Made by a program: the position numbers and the translations under genes
Assembly: GCA_030828565.1 (NCBI GenBank)
Contig: JAURCF010000007.1
Span: 1-39,245 of the forward strand
Direction: 5' to 3'
Source of the DNA: Flavobacteriaceae bacterium
GTDB taxonomy: Bacteria > Bacteroidota > Bacteroidia > Flavobacteriales > Flavobacteriaceae
Length of the DNA: 39,245 bases
In this document: piece by piece, positions 10,774 to 19,637 of the stretch
Numbering within the stretch: position 1 is the first letter of the stretch
Layout: the number at the start of each line of letters is the position of its first letter
Notes under the pieces: generated by a model
Database searches by the model: none
The model's input: the letters and a program-made list of their open reading frames with translations, nothing else
Told to the model about the DNA's origin: nothing

Positions 10774-12240
10774 TTACACTATTTTTTTCATGGCTGTCAT
10801 AGAAGCACGCAGCTCTTTTCCAATAATTTCTACAGGATGATTGCGAAGTGCATCATTAATTTTGATCAACTCTTGATTATCTACCGCTTCCTCACCATAA
10901 GTTGAGCCAATGACATCAATGTTGATTTTTTTCATAAAACCAGTTAACATAGGCTTGCAGGCATGATCGAATAAGTAACAACCATACTCTGCAGTATCAG
11001 ATATTACTCGATTCATTTCATACAATTTTTTACGTGCAATGGTGTTAGCGATTAAGGGTGTTTCATGCAAAGACTCGTAGTATGCAGAAGCGTCTTTAAT
11101 ACCTGCATCTGTCATTGTTTCAAATGCCAGCTCAACTCCCGAACGAACAAAAGCAACCATCAACAAACCGTGATCAAAATATTCTTGTTCAGAAATTTCT
11201 TGTGTTGTATTGGTCGTTTTTTCAAAAGCCGTTTCGCCAGTGGCAGCTCTCCAAGTCAATAAATTTTTATCATCATTGGCCCAATCTTCCATAATTGTTT
11301 TTGAAAAATGACCCGACATGATATCGTCCATGTGTTTTTGAAACAACGGTCGCATAATGTCTTTCAATTCTTCAGAAAGCTCCCATGCTTTTATTTTTGC
11401 AGGATTGGAAAGTCGATCCATCATATGGCTTACTCCTCCATGTTTAAGTGCTTCTGTAATCGTTTCCCAACCGTATTGAATCAATTTAGAAGCATAAGAA
11501 GCCTCTATTCCCTGCTCTACCATTTTGTTAAATGATAAAATAGATCCTGTTTGAAGAACTCCACACAAAATAGTTTGTTCTCCCATTAAGTCAGACTTCA
11601 CTTCAGCCACAAAAGAAGATAACAAAACTCCCGCTCTGTGACCCCCAGTAGCAACTGCATAGGCTTTGGCTTGAGCCAAACCTATTCCTTGTGGATCGTT
11701 ATCGGGATGAACAGCGATTAGGGTAGGAACACCAAATCCCCTCTTGTATTCCTCTCTAACTTCCGAACCTGGACACTTAGGTGCTACCATAATTACGGTT
11801 ATATCTTCACGAATCTGCATTCCCTCCTCAACGATATTAAAACCGTGAGAATACGAAAGCGTAGCGCCTTTTTTCATCAAGGGCATAACTGCATTTACAA
11901 CAGATGTATGGTTTTTGTCAGGCGTTAGGTTTATTACCAAATCAGCCGAAGGAATTAATTCCTCATAAGTTCCAACAGCAAAATTATTTTCTGTGGCATT
12001 GACATAAGAAGCTCTTTTTTCAGAAATCGCAGAAGCACGGAGCGTATAGGATATATTCAAACCAGAATCTCTCATGTTGAGACCTTGATTGAGTCCTTGG
12101 GCTCCACAGCCTACAATAACGATTTTTTTTCCTTTAAGCGCATCAATTCCATTACTGAACTCAGAAGCGTCCATAAATTTACATTGAGCAAGTTGAATCA
12201 ATTGTTCGCGTAACGATAGGGTATTGAAATAATTTTCCAT
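10774..12240 (-). CDS. ilvC: Ketol-acid reductoisomerase (long, class II)
   Basis: [72 protein letters not shown]. Confidence 0.95.
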   Translation of the reverse strand: MENYFNTLSLREQLIQLAQCKFMDASEFSNGIDALKGKKIVIVGCGAQGLNQGLNMRDSGLNISYTLRASAISEKRASYVNATENNFAVGTYEELIPSADLVINLTPDKNHTSVVNAVMPLMKKGATLSYSHGFNIVEEGMQIREDITVIMVAPKCPGSEVREEYKRGFGVPTLIAVHPDNDPQGIGLAQAKAYAVATGGHRAGVLLSSFVAEVKSDLMGEQTILCGVLQTGSILSFNKMVEQGIEASYASKLIQYGWETITEALKHGGVSHMMDRLSNPAKIKAWELSEELKDIMRPLFQKHMDDIMSGHFSKTIMEDWANDDKNLLTWRAATGETAFEKTTNTTQEISEQEYFDHGLLMVAFVRSGVELAFETMTDAGIKDASAYYESLHETPLIANTIARKKLYEMNRVISDTAEYGCYLFDHACKPMLTGFMKKINIDVIGSTYGEEAVDNQELIKINDALRNHPVEIIGKELRASMTAMKKIV

Positions 12241-12264
12241 TGTATTAAGTATTCTTTTTGTGTT

Positions 12265-12780
12265 TTATTTTAAAATATCTGAAATTTTCATAGGTGTTTT
12301 GGTAACTGAAATTCGACCGGATCGGACGAATTGTAACAAGCCGTAGGGCTCCAAATCTTTATATAGCTTTTCTGTTTCATGACGGAATCCCGTTTTTTCA
12401 ATCACAAAAAATTCACGAGAAACAGTTACAATATTAGCATGACTGTCTTTGATAATATTTTGAATATGGCGTTCATCAAACAAGGAGTCGGATTTGACTT
12501 TGTAAAGAGCCGATTCTTGATAAATCGTTTCCTCATCGGTATGATAATAGGCTTTAATGACCTCAATTTGCTTATCGAGTTGCTTAACGACCTTTTTAAC
12601 TTTTTCTTCAGTCATTTTTACAACAATCACAAATCTAAAAACGTTTTCAATTTCAGATGGAGAAGTATTCAAACTTCGAATGTTGATATGCCGTTTCAGA
12701 AAAATTGCAGAAATACGATTAAGCAATCCTACGTTGTTTTCTGAGTAAATGGATATTGTGAATATTTTTGTTGCTTCCAT
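12265..12780 (-). CDS. ilvN: Acetolactate synthase small subunit
   Basis: ACT domain: FTISIYSENNVGLLNRISAIFLKRHINIRSLNTSPSE; adjacent to ilvB. Confidence 0.92.
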   Translation of the reverse strand: MEATKIFTISIYSENNVGLLNRISAIFLKRHINIRSLNTSPSEIENVFRFVIVVKMTEEKVKKVVKQLDKQIEVIKAYYHTDEETIYQESALYKVKSDSLFDERHIQNIIKDSHANIVTVSREFFVIEKTGFRHETEKLYKDLEPYGLLQFVRSGRISVTKTPMKISDILK

Positions 12781-12784
12781 AAAA

Positions 12785-14515
12785 TTATTCTAATCGAATA
12801 TCAGAAACCGATGCCCCTGAGGGAATCATCGGAAATACATTGTTTTCTTTTTCTACACAGACTTCCAAAAAATACGGCTTTTTCGAAGCCATCATGTTTT
12901 GAACCGCGTTAGCCAAATCCTCTCTTTTGGTAACACGTTGAGCGTCAATAAAATATCCTTTTGCAATGGTTACAAAATCTGGGTTAACCATTTCAGTAGA
13001 TGCATAACGTTTGTCAAAAAACAGTTGTTGCCACTGTCGAACCATTCCTAAAAAATCGTTGTTAAGCACCACTATTTTGACTGCAGCTTGGGTTTGAAAT
13101 ATAGTTCCCAATTCTTGAATCGTCATTTGGTATCCACCGTCACCTATAATGGCTACTACCTCTCTTTCTGGAGCGCCCATCTTAGCGCCTAATGCAGCAG
13201 GAAGGGCAAATCCCATGGTACCCAATCCTCCGGAAGTAACGTTGCTTTTGGATTGGTTGAATTTCGCATAACGACAGGCTATCATTTGGTGTTGGCCTAC
13301 ATCAGACACAATCACAGCATCGCCTCCAGAAGCATTGTTAATTTCTTTTATGACTTCTCCCATGCTCAATCCTTCTTTGATAGGATTCAATTCGTTTTTA
13401 ATGACTTTTTCATATTCAATAGCATCAAAATCTTTGAATTTTTGAAACCAACTCGTATGAGATTTTTCTTCAACAAGTGGAGTTATTTTAGTCAAAGTTT
13501 CTTTAATGTTTCCCATTACAGCAACATCTGCCATCACGTTTTTATTAACCTCTGCAGGATCAATTTCAAAATGAATCACTTTGGCTTGTTTGGCATAGGT
13601 TTCCAAATTTCCAGTAACACGGTCGTCAAAACGCATTCCCATAGCCAACAAAACATCGCATTCGTTTGTCAACATATTAGGTCCGTAATTTCCATGCATA
13701 CCCACCATTCCAACATTCGAAGGGTGATCGGTAGGCAGTGCAGACAATCCTAAAATAGTCCATGCAGCAGGAATTCCTGTTTTTTCAACAAAAGCTTTGA
13801 ACTCAGCTTCTGCTTCTCCCAATATAACCCCTTGTCCAAATACGATAAATGGTTTTTTGGCTTGGTTTATAATATCAGCTGCGGCCTGGATTTGATTCAT
13901 TTCAATTTCAGGAACCGCTTTGTAGCTTCTGACTAGGGTACATTTTTTATAAGAAAAATCAAAGGTGTCAAATTGAGCATCTTTGGTAATATCAATCAAT
14001 ACAGGGCCTGGTCGTCCAGAGCGAGCAATATAAAATGCTTTCGCCATAATTTCTGGGATTTCAGAAGCCTTAGTAATTTGATAATTCCACTTGGTTACAG
14101 GTGTAGAGATTCCAATGATATCGGTTTCTTGAAAAGCATCGGACCCTAATAGATGGGAAGCCACCTGTCCAGTGATACAAACCATTGGAGTTGAATCTAT
14201 TTGTGCGTCAGCAATTCCAGTCACCAGATTGGTTGCGCCAGGACCCGAAGTGGCCATTGCAACACCAACACGACCCGAAGTTCGAGCATATCCCTGCGCT
14301 GCGTGCGTAGCTCCTTGTTCGTGTCTTGTAAGCACATGTTGTAGCTTGTCTTGAAATTTATACAACTCATCATAAATTGGCATAATAGCCCCTCCAGGAT
14401 ATCCGTATATCAAATCAACATTTTCCTCCAACAAGCATCGAATAACTGCTTCGGCTCCGGAAATGGATTTGATTATATTTTGAGAGCCCGAAACGTTTTT
14501 TGTGGCTGTTTTCAT
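12785..14515 (-). CDS. ilvB: Acetolactate synthase large subunit
   Basis: GYPGGAIMPIYDELYK, RHEQGATHAAQGYARTSGRVGVAMATSGPGATNLVTGIADA, ThDP GDGGYQMTIQEL. Confidence 0.95.
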   Translation of the reverse strand: MKTATKNVSGSQNIIKSISGAEAVIRCLLEENVDLIYGYPGGAIMPIYDELYKFQDKLQHVLTRHEQGATHAAQGYARTSGRVGVAMATSGPGATNLVTGIADAQIDSTPMVCITGQVASHLLGSDAFQETDIIGISTPVTKWNYQITKASEIPEIMAKAFYIARSGRPGPVLIDITKDAQFDTFDFSYKKCTLVRSYKAVPEIEMNQIQAAADIINQAKKPFIVFGQGVILGEAEAEFKAFVEKTGIPAAWTILGLSALPTDHPSNVGMVGMHGNYGPNMLTNECDVLLAMGMRFDDRVTGNLETYAKQAKVIHFEIDPAEVNKNVMADVAVMGNIKETLTKITPLVEEKSHTSWFQKFKDFDAIEYEKVIKNELNPIKEGLSMGEVIKEINNASGGDAVIVSDVGQHQMIACRYAKFNQSKSNVTSGGLGTMGFALPAALGAKMGAPEREVVAIIGDGGYQMTIQELGTIFQTQAAVKIVVLNNDFLGMVRQWQQLFFDKRYASTEMVNPDFVTIAKGYFIDAQRVTKREDLANAVQNMMASKKPYFLEVCVEKENNVFPMIPSGASVSDIRLE

Positions 14516-14520
14516 ACCTA

Positions 14521-16197
14521 TTAAAATTCGTCAGTTACACAACCTTCTGATGCCGATGCTACTGTTTTGGCATATTTATACAAAACACCGCTAGACACCT
14601 TAAGGTTGGGTTGTTTCCATTTTGATTTTCTTTTTGCTAACTCCTCATCCGAAATCTTCAAATGGATTGAGTTTGTTTCCGCATCAATAAGAATAGTATC
14701 GCCGTCTTCAACCAGTCCAATGGCTCCTCCAACTTGTGCTTCGGGAGTAATGTGACCTACCACAAATCCGTGCGTTCCTCCCGAAAAGCGACCGTCTGTA
14801 ATAAGAGCGACATCTTTGCCCAAGCCTGCCCCCATAATGGCAGCAGTTGGTTTGAGCATTTCTGGCATTCCTGGCCCGCCTTGGGGTCCTTCGTAACGAA
14901 TAACCACTACATCTCCTTTGGAAACAAGTCCGTTTTTAATTCCATCGTTTGCATCGTATTCTCCTTCAAAAACTTTTGCAGTTCCTTCAAACTGTAGGCC
15001 TTCTTTTCCAGTAATTTTTGCGACAGAACCCTCAGAAGCTAAGTTTCCTTTTAAAATTCGAATATGCCCAGTTTCTTTGATGGGCTGATTGATCGGTCGT
15101 ATAACTTTTTGTCCGTCTTTCAAACTCGGAACATCGGCTAAATTTTCAGCAATTGTTTTTCCCGTTACAGTCAAACAGTCACCGTGCAACATTCCGTTTT
15201 CAAGCATATATTTTAAAACAGCTGGAATTCCTCCTACTTCGTGAAGATCTTCCATTAAAAATTTTCCACTCGGTTTTAAGTCTGCTAAAAAAGGGGTTGT
15301 ATCACTGATATGTTGAAAATCATCAATAGTAAATTCAACATTGGCCGCTTTGGCTATCGCCAAAAAGTGCAATACAGCATTGGTCGATCCGCCCAAAATG
15401 GTTATGAGGCGAATGGCATTTTCAAACGATTTTCGGGTTACGATATCAGAAGGTTTGATGTCGTTTTCTAATAAATGTTTCAAGGCTTTTCCAGCTTCAA
15501 CACACTCGTCCACTTTTAAAGAACTGGTAGCAGGATTCGAAGAATTGTAAGGCAACGCCATTCCTAGTGCCTCAATGGCAGAAGCCATGGTATTGGCAGT
15601 ATACATACCACCACAAGCACCTGCTCCTGGGCAAGCGTTTTGAACGACACTTTTAAAAGCCGCTTCGTCAATTTTTCCTGAAACTTTTTCTCCCCAAGCC
15701 TCAAACGCTGAAACGATATCTAATTTTTTACCATTCAAGCACCCCGAAGCGATAGTTCCTCCATACACCAATACCGATGGACGGTTTAGGCGCAACATGG
15801 CCATAAGAGCTCCCGGCATATTTTTATCACAACCCACAACAGTTACCACACCATCGTATGACATTCCACCAACAACTGTTTCGATGGAGTCCGCTATTAA
15901 ATCGCGAGAGGGTAATGAAAATCGCATTCCTGGAGTTCCCATAGAAATACCATCACTAACACCGATAGTGTTGAATATCAAACCAATCAAGTCGGCTTCT
16001 TGGGTTCCTTTTTTAACATGAACCGACAAATCGTTCAGGTGCATATTACAAGGATTGCCTTCGTATCCAGTACTGGCAATTCCTACTAAGGGTTTTTTGA
16101 AATCATCATCAGTCAAGCCTATAGCGTGCAACATTGCTTGAGCAGCTGGCTGGGTGGGGTCTTGAGTAACTCGTTTACTAAATTTGTTTAAGCTCAT
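14521..16197 (-). CDS. ilvD: Dihydroxy-acid dehydratase
   Basis: [54 protein letters not shown]. Confidence 0.96.
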   Translation of the reverse strand: MSLNKFSKRVTQDPTQPAAQAMLHAIGLTDDDFKKPLVGIASTGYEGNPCNMHLNDLSVHVKKGTQEADLIGLIFNTIGVSDGISMGTPGMRFSLPSRDLIADSIETVVGGMSYDGVVTVVGCDKNMPGALMAMLRLNRPSVLVYGGTIASGCLNGKKLDIVSAFEAWGEKVSGKIDEAAFKSVVQNACPGAGACGGMYTANTMASAIEALGMALPYNSSNPATSSLKVDECVEAGKALKHLLENDIKPSDIVTRKSFENAIRLITILGGSTNAVLHFLAIAKAANVEFTIDDFQHISDTTPFLADLKPSGKFLMEDLHEVGGIPAVLKYMLENGMLHGDCLTVTGKTIAENLADVPSLKDGQKVIRPINQPIKETGHIRILKGNLASEGSVAKITGKEGLQFEGTAKVFEGEYDANDGIKNGLVSKGDVVVIRYEGPQGGPGMPEMLKPTAAIMGAGLGKDVALITDGRFSGGTHGFVVGHITPEAQVGGAIGLVEDGDTILIDAETNSIHLKISDEELAKRKSKWKQPNLKVSSGVLYKYAKTVASASEGCVTDEF

Positions 16198-16208
16198 TTT
16201 TTTAATAT

Positions 16209-16280
16209 CTATTCAAAAATAATTGTTAATGTTTTGTACAGTGGAGTCGAATCGAAAATCAGAAGAAGTTCAGCCTGCAT
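16209..16280 (-). other. Small upstream ORF (23 aa, [23 protein letters not shown]) ending 11 nt before ilvD
   Basis: Direct translation; Leu/Ile rich (CTT CTT CTG ATT run), near ilvD ATG. Confidence 0.4.
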
Positions 16281-16300
16281 AAAAACACATTAAACTTCTT
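16263..16300. repeat. Inverted repeat AAGAAGTT-(22 nt)-AACTTCTT in the ilv leader region
   Basis: Perfect 8-bp arms at 16263-16270 and 16293-16300. Confidence 0.6.
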
Positions 16301-16352
16301 ATTATCAGTATTTTATACATATAAAAATCGCACATCCAACATTGTTATAAAC

Positions 16353-16382
16353 AAAAAAAACCTTCTCGAATGAATGAGAAGG
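16353..16382 (-). terminator. Intrinsic terminator / attenuator upstream of ilvD
   Basis: On the - strand: CCTTCTC-ATTCATTC-GAGAAGG followed by TTTTTTTT; located between leader peptide and ilvD. Confidence 0.88.
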
Positions 16383-16415
16383 AACGAAATAAATTACAAC
16401 GCATACTCCCCAAGG

Positions 16416-16460
16416 CTAATGGCCGACGATAGAAATGACGCTGTGAATTATTTTTTTCAT
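16416..16460 (-). CDS. ilv leader peptide MKKIIHSVISIVGH* (4 Ile, 2 Val of 14)
   Basis: Codons ATG AAA AAA ATA ATT CAC AGC GTC ATT TCT ATC GTC GGC CAT TAG, 33 nt upstream of a terminator hairpin and upstream of the ilv operon. Confidence 0.82.
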   Translation of the reverse strand: MKKIIHSVISIVGH

Positions 16461-16464
16461 ACTA

Positions 16465-16472
16465 CAAATGTA
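16465..16472 (-). promoter_or_regulatory. Candidate -7 box TACATTTG for the ilv leader transcript
   Basis: Exact TAnnTTTG match ending 4 nt before the leader ATG. Confidence 0.6.
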
Positions 16473-16483
16473 TGCAATATTAT

Positions 16484-16495
16484 GGTGTTTACACC
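16484..16495. promoter_or_regulatory. Palindrome GGTGT-TT-ACACC in the divergent ilv leader / aldehyde dehydrogenase promoter region
   Basis: 5-bp inverted arms; overlaps the region expected for the -33 element of the ilv leader promoter. Confidence 0.4.
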
Positions 16496-16554
16496 TCAAG
16501 TTTTTATATTTTTACGAAATATGCAAACAAGCATATATACTTTATTTGTTTTTT

Positions 16555-17937
16555 ATGAATAATTCAATAAATGAGATTATAAACAGCCAACGCTCTTACT
16601 TCAAATCAGGAAAAACACTTCCTATAGCCTATCGAATTGAGATGCTGAAGGCACTTTATAAAGAAATTTTAGCACGCGATGAAGAAATACATAAAGCACT
16701 CTTTAGGGACCTAGGAAAACCCTATGCAGAAGTAATTTCCTCTGAAATTTCTGTACTTTTAAACGATATCAAGTTACTGAGAAATAATCTCAAAAATTGG
16801 AGTCAGCCAAAGAGAATCCCTTCTTCGATTATTAATTTTCCGTCTTCCGATTGGATATTGGCTGAACCCTACGGAAATACACTACACATTTCTCCCTGGA
16901 ACTATCCGTTCCAATTGGCTTTAGGCCCTTTGGTAGGAGCTGTAGCTGCAGGAAATACAGTGCTGTTAAAACCCTCTGAAAATGCACCTCACACCTCCCA
17001 AGTCGTTGCCAAAATCATAAGAGCGGTTTTTGACCCAGGTTTCGTGACTGTTGTTCAAGGGGGACCCAATGTCGCTTCCGAATTGCTGCAACAACGATGG
17101 GATTATATATTTTTCACAGGTGGAGTTGAAATCGGAAAGATTGTAGCCAAAGCAGCCGCAGAACACTTGACACCCACCACGCTGGAATTGGGTGGAAAAA
17201 ATCCATGTATTGTGGACGAAACGGCCAACATTGCCGTTAGTGCCCGCCGTATTGTTTGGGGAAAATTTTTCAACTGCGGACAAACCTGTATCGCACCCGA
17301 TTATATTTTGGTGCACCATAGCATTCATTCACAATTTGTAAGCGCTCTAACCAAAGAAATTGAACGAGCATTTGGAAAACAAGTGGATCAATCCAACGAT
17401 TACGGGCGAATTATCAATAGCAATCATTTCAATCGTTTGAAAACACTTTTAGACAATCAAAACATACTTTTTGGTGGACATAGCGATGCTGAAACACGTT
17501 TTTTATCTCCTACCCTTGTAACAGTTGATAATTTGGATTCTGAACTGATGCGTCACGAAATATTCGGACCCATATTGCCAATAATGACATATCAAGAATT
17601 GGAGGAAGTGCATGCAATAATTCATTCATTTGAAAAACCACTTTCGTTTTATATGTTTTCGGAGCGAAAAAAAATCGCCAAAAAAATGCTAGAGACACAC
17701 TCCTATGGTGGAGGCGCAATTAATGATACTATCATTCAGTTTGCCAATCCCAAACTGCCCTTTGGTGGAGTGGGCAATAGCGGTATGGGAAGCTATCACG
17801 GCAAAGCTTCCTTTGACACTTTTACTCACTTTAAACCCTATGTGTATCGACCTACATGGCTAGACATTCCCATTCGATATGCTCCCTACAAAAACAAAGG
17901 GAAATTAATTAAACGTTTTTTAAAATACTTTCAATGA
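16555..17937 (+). CDS. Aldehyde dehydrogenase (class 3 / fatty aldehyde type); likely start 16555 not 16468
   Basis: MNNSINEIINSQRSYFKSGKTLPIAYRI; LELGGKNPCIVDETA; NCGQTCIAPDYILVH; LPFGGVGNSGMGSYHGKASFDTFTH. Confidence 0.9.
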   Translation: MNNSINEIINSQRSYFKSGKTLPIAYRIEMLKALYKEILARDEEIHKALFRDLGKPYAEVISSEISVLLNDIKLLRNNLKNWSQPKRIPSSIINFPSSDWILAEPYGNTLHISPWNYPFQLALGPLVGAVAAGNTVLLKPSENAPHTSQVVAKIIRAVFDPGFVTVVQGGPNVASELLQQRWDYIFFTGGVEIGKIVAKAAAEHLTPTTLELGGKNPCIVDETANIAVSARRIVWGKFFNCGQTCIAPDYILVHHSIHSQFVSALTKEIERAFGKQVDQSNDYGRIINSNHFNRLKTLLDNQNILFGGHSDAETRFLSPTLVTVDNLDSELMRHEIFGPILPIMTYQELEEVHAIIHSFEKPLSFYMFSERKKIAKKMLETHSYGGGAINDTIIQFANPKLPFGGVGNSGMGSYHGKASFDTFTHFKPYVYRPTWLDIPIRYAPYKNKGKLIKRFLKYFQ

Positions 17938-18662
17938 AAGAAAAAACAGTAACCGAAGCGATTAATTACAGGCGTTCTGTAAGAGTGTATTCAGACGATC
18001 CCCTTGATGACGCTATTGTCAAACAATGCCTTGTGAATGCGTCTTTGGCGCCAACAAGTAGCAATTTGCAACTGTGGGAATTTCATCACATCACAGACAA
18101 AACCGTGCTTCAAAAAATTGCAACGGCGTGCATGAGTCAAAGTGCTGCAAAGACCGCAAATCAATTGGTTGTGGTAGTTACTCGAAAAGATACATGGAGA
18201 AAAAAAGCCCAAGCCAATGTTGCGCATTTTGATCGAGTTTTCAAACAACCCGAAATGCAAAAAGATATGCATCGAAAAAAAATGGTGGTTAATTATTATC
18301 AAAAACTCATCCCTACCCTTTATGCTGACTTTTTAGGAATTTTTGGAGCAATCAAATACTGGGTGTTTCAATTGGTAGGCTTGTATCGTCCCGTGTATCG
18401 ACAAACCCGCTGGAGCGACATTAGAGTGGTTGCTCACAAAAGTGCTGCTTTGGCTGCACAAAACTTTATGATAAGCATGGCAGCTGTAGGTTACGACACC
18501 TGCCCTATGGAAGGAAGTGATACTCTTAGAATTAAAAAAATACTGAATTTGCCCAAAGGATCTGAAATCAATATGGTAATTGGTTGTGGGATTCGCAAAC
18601 CCGAAGGCGTTTACGGTGAGCGATTTCGTGTGCCCTTTGAGGAAGTGTATTCTAAACATTAA
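17934..18662 (+). CDS. Nitroreductase family protein
   Basis: EAINYRRSVRVYSDDPLDDAIVKQCLVNASLAPTSSNLQLWEF; ATGA-type overlap with aldehyde dehydrogenase. Confidence 0.85.
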   Translation: MKEKTVTEAINYRRSVRVYSDDPLDDAIVKQCLVNASLAPTSSNLQLWEFHHITDKTVLQKIATACMSQSAAKTANQLVVVVTRKDTWRKKAQANVAHFDRVFKQPEMQKDMHRKKMVVNYYQKLIPTLYADFLGIFGAIKYWVFQLVGLYRPVYRQTRWSDIRVVAHKSAALAAQNFMISMAAVGYDTCPMEGSDTLRIKKILNLPKGSEINMVIGCGIRKPEGVYGERFRVPFEEVYSKH

Positions 18663-18708
18663 ATAATTTATAGCTAATCGGTTTTGTCTAAAAAATTAAT
18701 AAATTAAT

Positions 18709-18739
18709 TTGGTTTATAATATAAACTACTTTATATTTG
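18709..18739 (+). promoter_or_regulatory. Bacteroidota-type promoter TTG-N20-TATATTTG
   Basis: TTG 18709-18711, 20-nt spacer, exact TAnnTTTG at 18732-18739. Confidence 0.75.
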
Positions 18740-18745
18740 TATAAA
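18712..18745. promoter_or_regulatory. Two tandem palindromes with shared half-site: GTTTATA-A-TATAAAC (18712-18726) and TTTATA-TTTG-TATAAA (18730-18745)
   Basis: Perfect inverted repeats inside the promoter spacer and across the -7 box, centres about 18.5 bp apart. Confidence 0.6.
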
Positions 18746-18759
18746 TTAAAAAATATTTC

Positions 18760-19341
18760 ATTATAAAAACTTCAAATCTTAATCCCAAAAAAAGTATTGA
18801 TCTCATTAACCAAGTAATAGAAGATGCTAAAAATCGTTTTGAAGAAAATGGTTATGCCTTTATTTTGTGGGGGGCAACGGTAGCAATTTGTTGCTTTACA
18901 CAATACTATGTGATCTCCAATAACATGGGTAATTATAGTTGGTATCCCTATCTCATCATGCCACTGCTAACTGTTTATACGATCTTTTATTATGGAAAAA
19001 AAGAACGATACAAAAAAAATCACTTACATTTAGTTTCTTCCAGACTTTGGTTGTTTACAGGAATCAATATTATGGTTACAGGTTTTGCTTTTGCGCCATA
19101 CCTTAAAAACTATTTAAGCTTTGTAATATTGCTTTTATTGGGTGTTGCAACAGCTGTAGCTGGCAGCTTTATAAAAAGCAGAATATTACTAATCTGTGGA
19201 CTAACATTAAACCTAGCTGCATATCTCACGTTTTTTGTGCCTTGGAAAGAACATCCTCTGTTAATGGGTATAGCTTCATTGGTTGCTTTTCTTATTCCAG
19301 GAATTTATTTGCACTATAATTCAAGAAAAAAAGATGTATAA
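18760..19341 (+). CDS. Multi-pass membrane protein; apparent non-canonical start (ATT 18760 or ATA 18763)
   Basis: Coding-like frame runs upstream of the listed TTG (18865): (I)(I)KTSNLNPKKSIDLINQVIEDAKNRFEENGYAFILWGATVAICC..., bounded by TAA at 18742-18744 with no ATG/GTG/TTG in between. Confidence 0.7.
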   Translation: MIKTSNLNPKKSIDLINQVIEDAKNRFEENGYAFILWGATVAICCFTQYYVISNNMGNYSWYPYLIMPLLTVYTIFYYGKKERYKKNHLHLVSSRLWLFTGINIMVTGFAFAPYLKNYLSFVILLLLGVATAVAGSFIKSRILLICGLTLNLAAYLTFFVPWKEHPLLMGIASLVAFLIPGIYLHYNSRKKDV

Positions 19342-19621
19342 AGACTTAGATCCTTTACTGCATGCTCCTTTACGTTTAGCGATTGTATCTTATTTAATGG
19401 TTCACACACAGGTTAGTTTTAAAGAACTTAAGACAACGACAGAGGCAACTTCTGGTAATCTTAGTGTGCAACTCAAAAAATTAGAACAAGCTGATTATAT
19501 AACTATCCGTAAAAGCTTTTTAGATAACTATCCAAATACAAAAGTTTCTTTAACTAAAAAAGGAATTGAATCATTTGAAAATTATGTTGAAACGATAAAA
19601 CATATTTTAGATAAAAAATAA
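19334..19621 (+). CDS. Winged-helix transcriptional regulator (HTH_34 / ArsR-MarR-like); likely start 19334 not 19283
   Basis: MYKDLDPLLHAPLRLAIVSYLMVHTQVSFKELKTTTEATSGNLSVQLKKLEQADYI; overlaps the membrane protein stop by 8 nt. Confidence 0.85.
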   Translation: MYKDLDPLLHAPLRLAIVSYLMVHTQVSFKELKTTTEATSGNLSVQLKKLEQADYITIRKSFLDNYPNTKVSLTKKGIESFENYVETIKHILDKK

Positions 19622-19637
19622 AGTTTTTCATTTAAAA

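Noticed and set aside
18865-19341. TTG start at 18865 for the membrane protein, as in the ORF track
   Set aside because: Coding-like sequence with sensible composition extends 34-35 codons upstream to just after the promoter.
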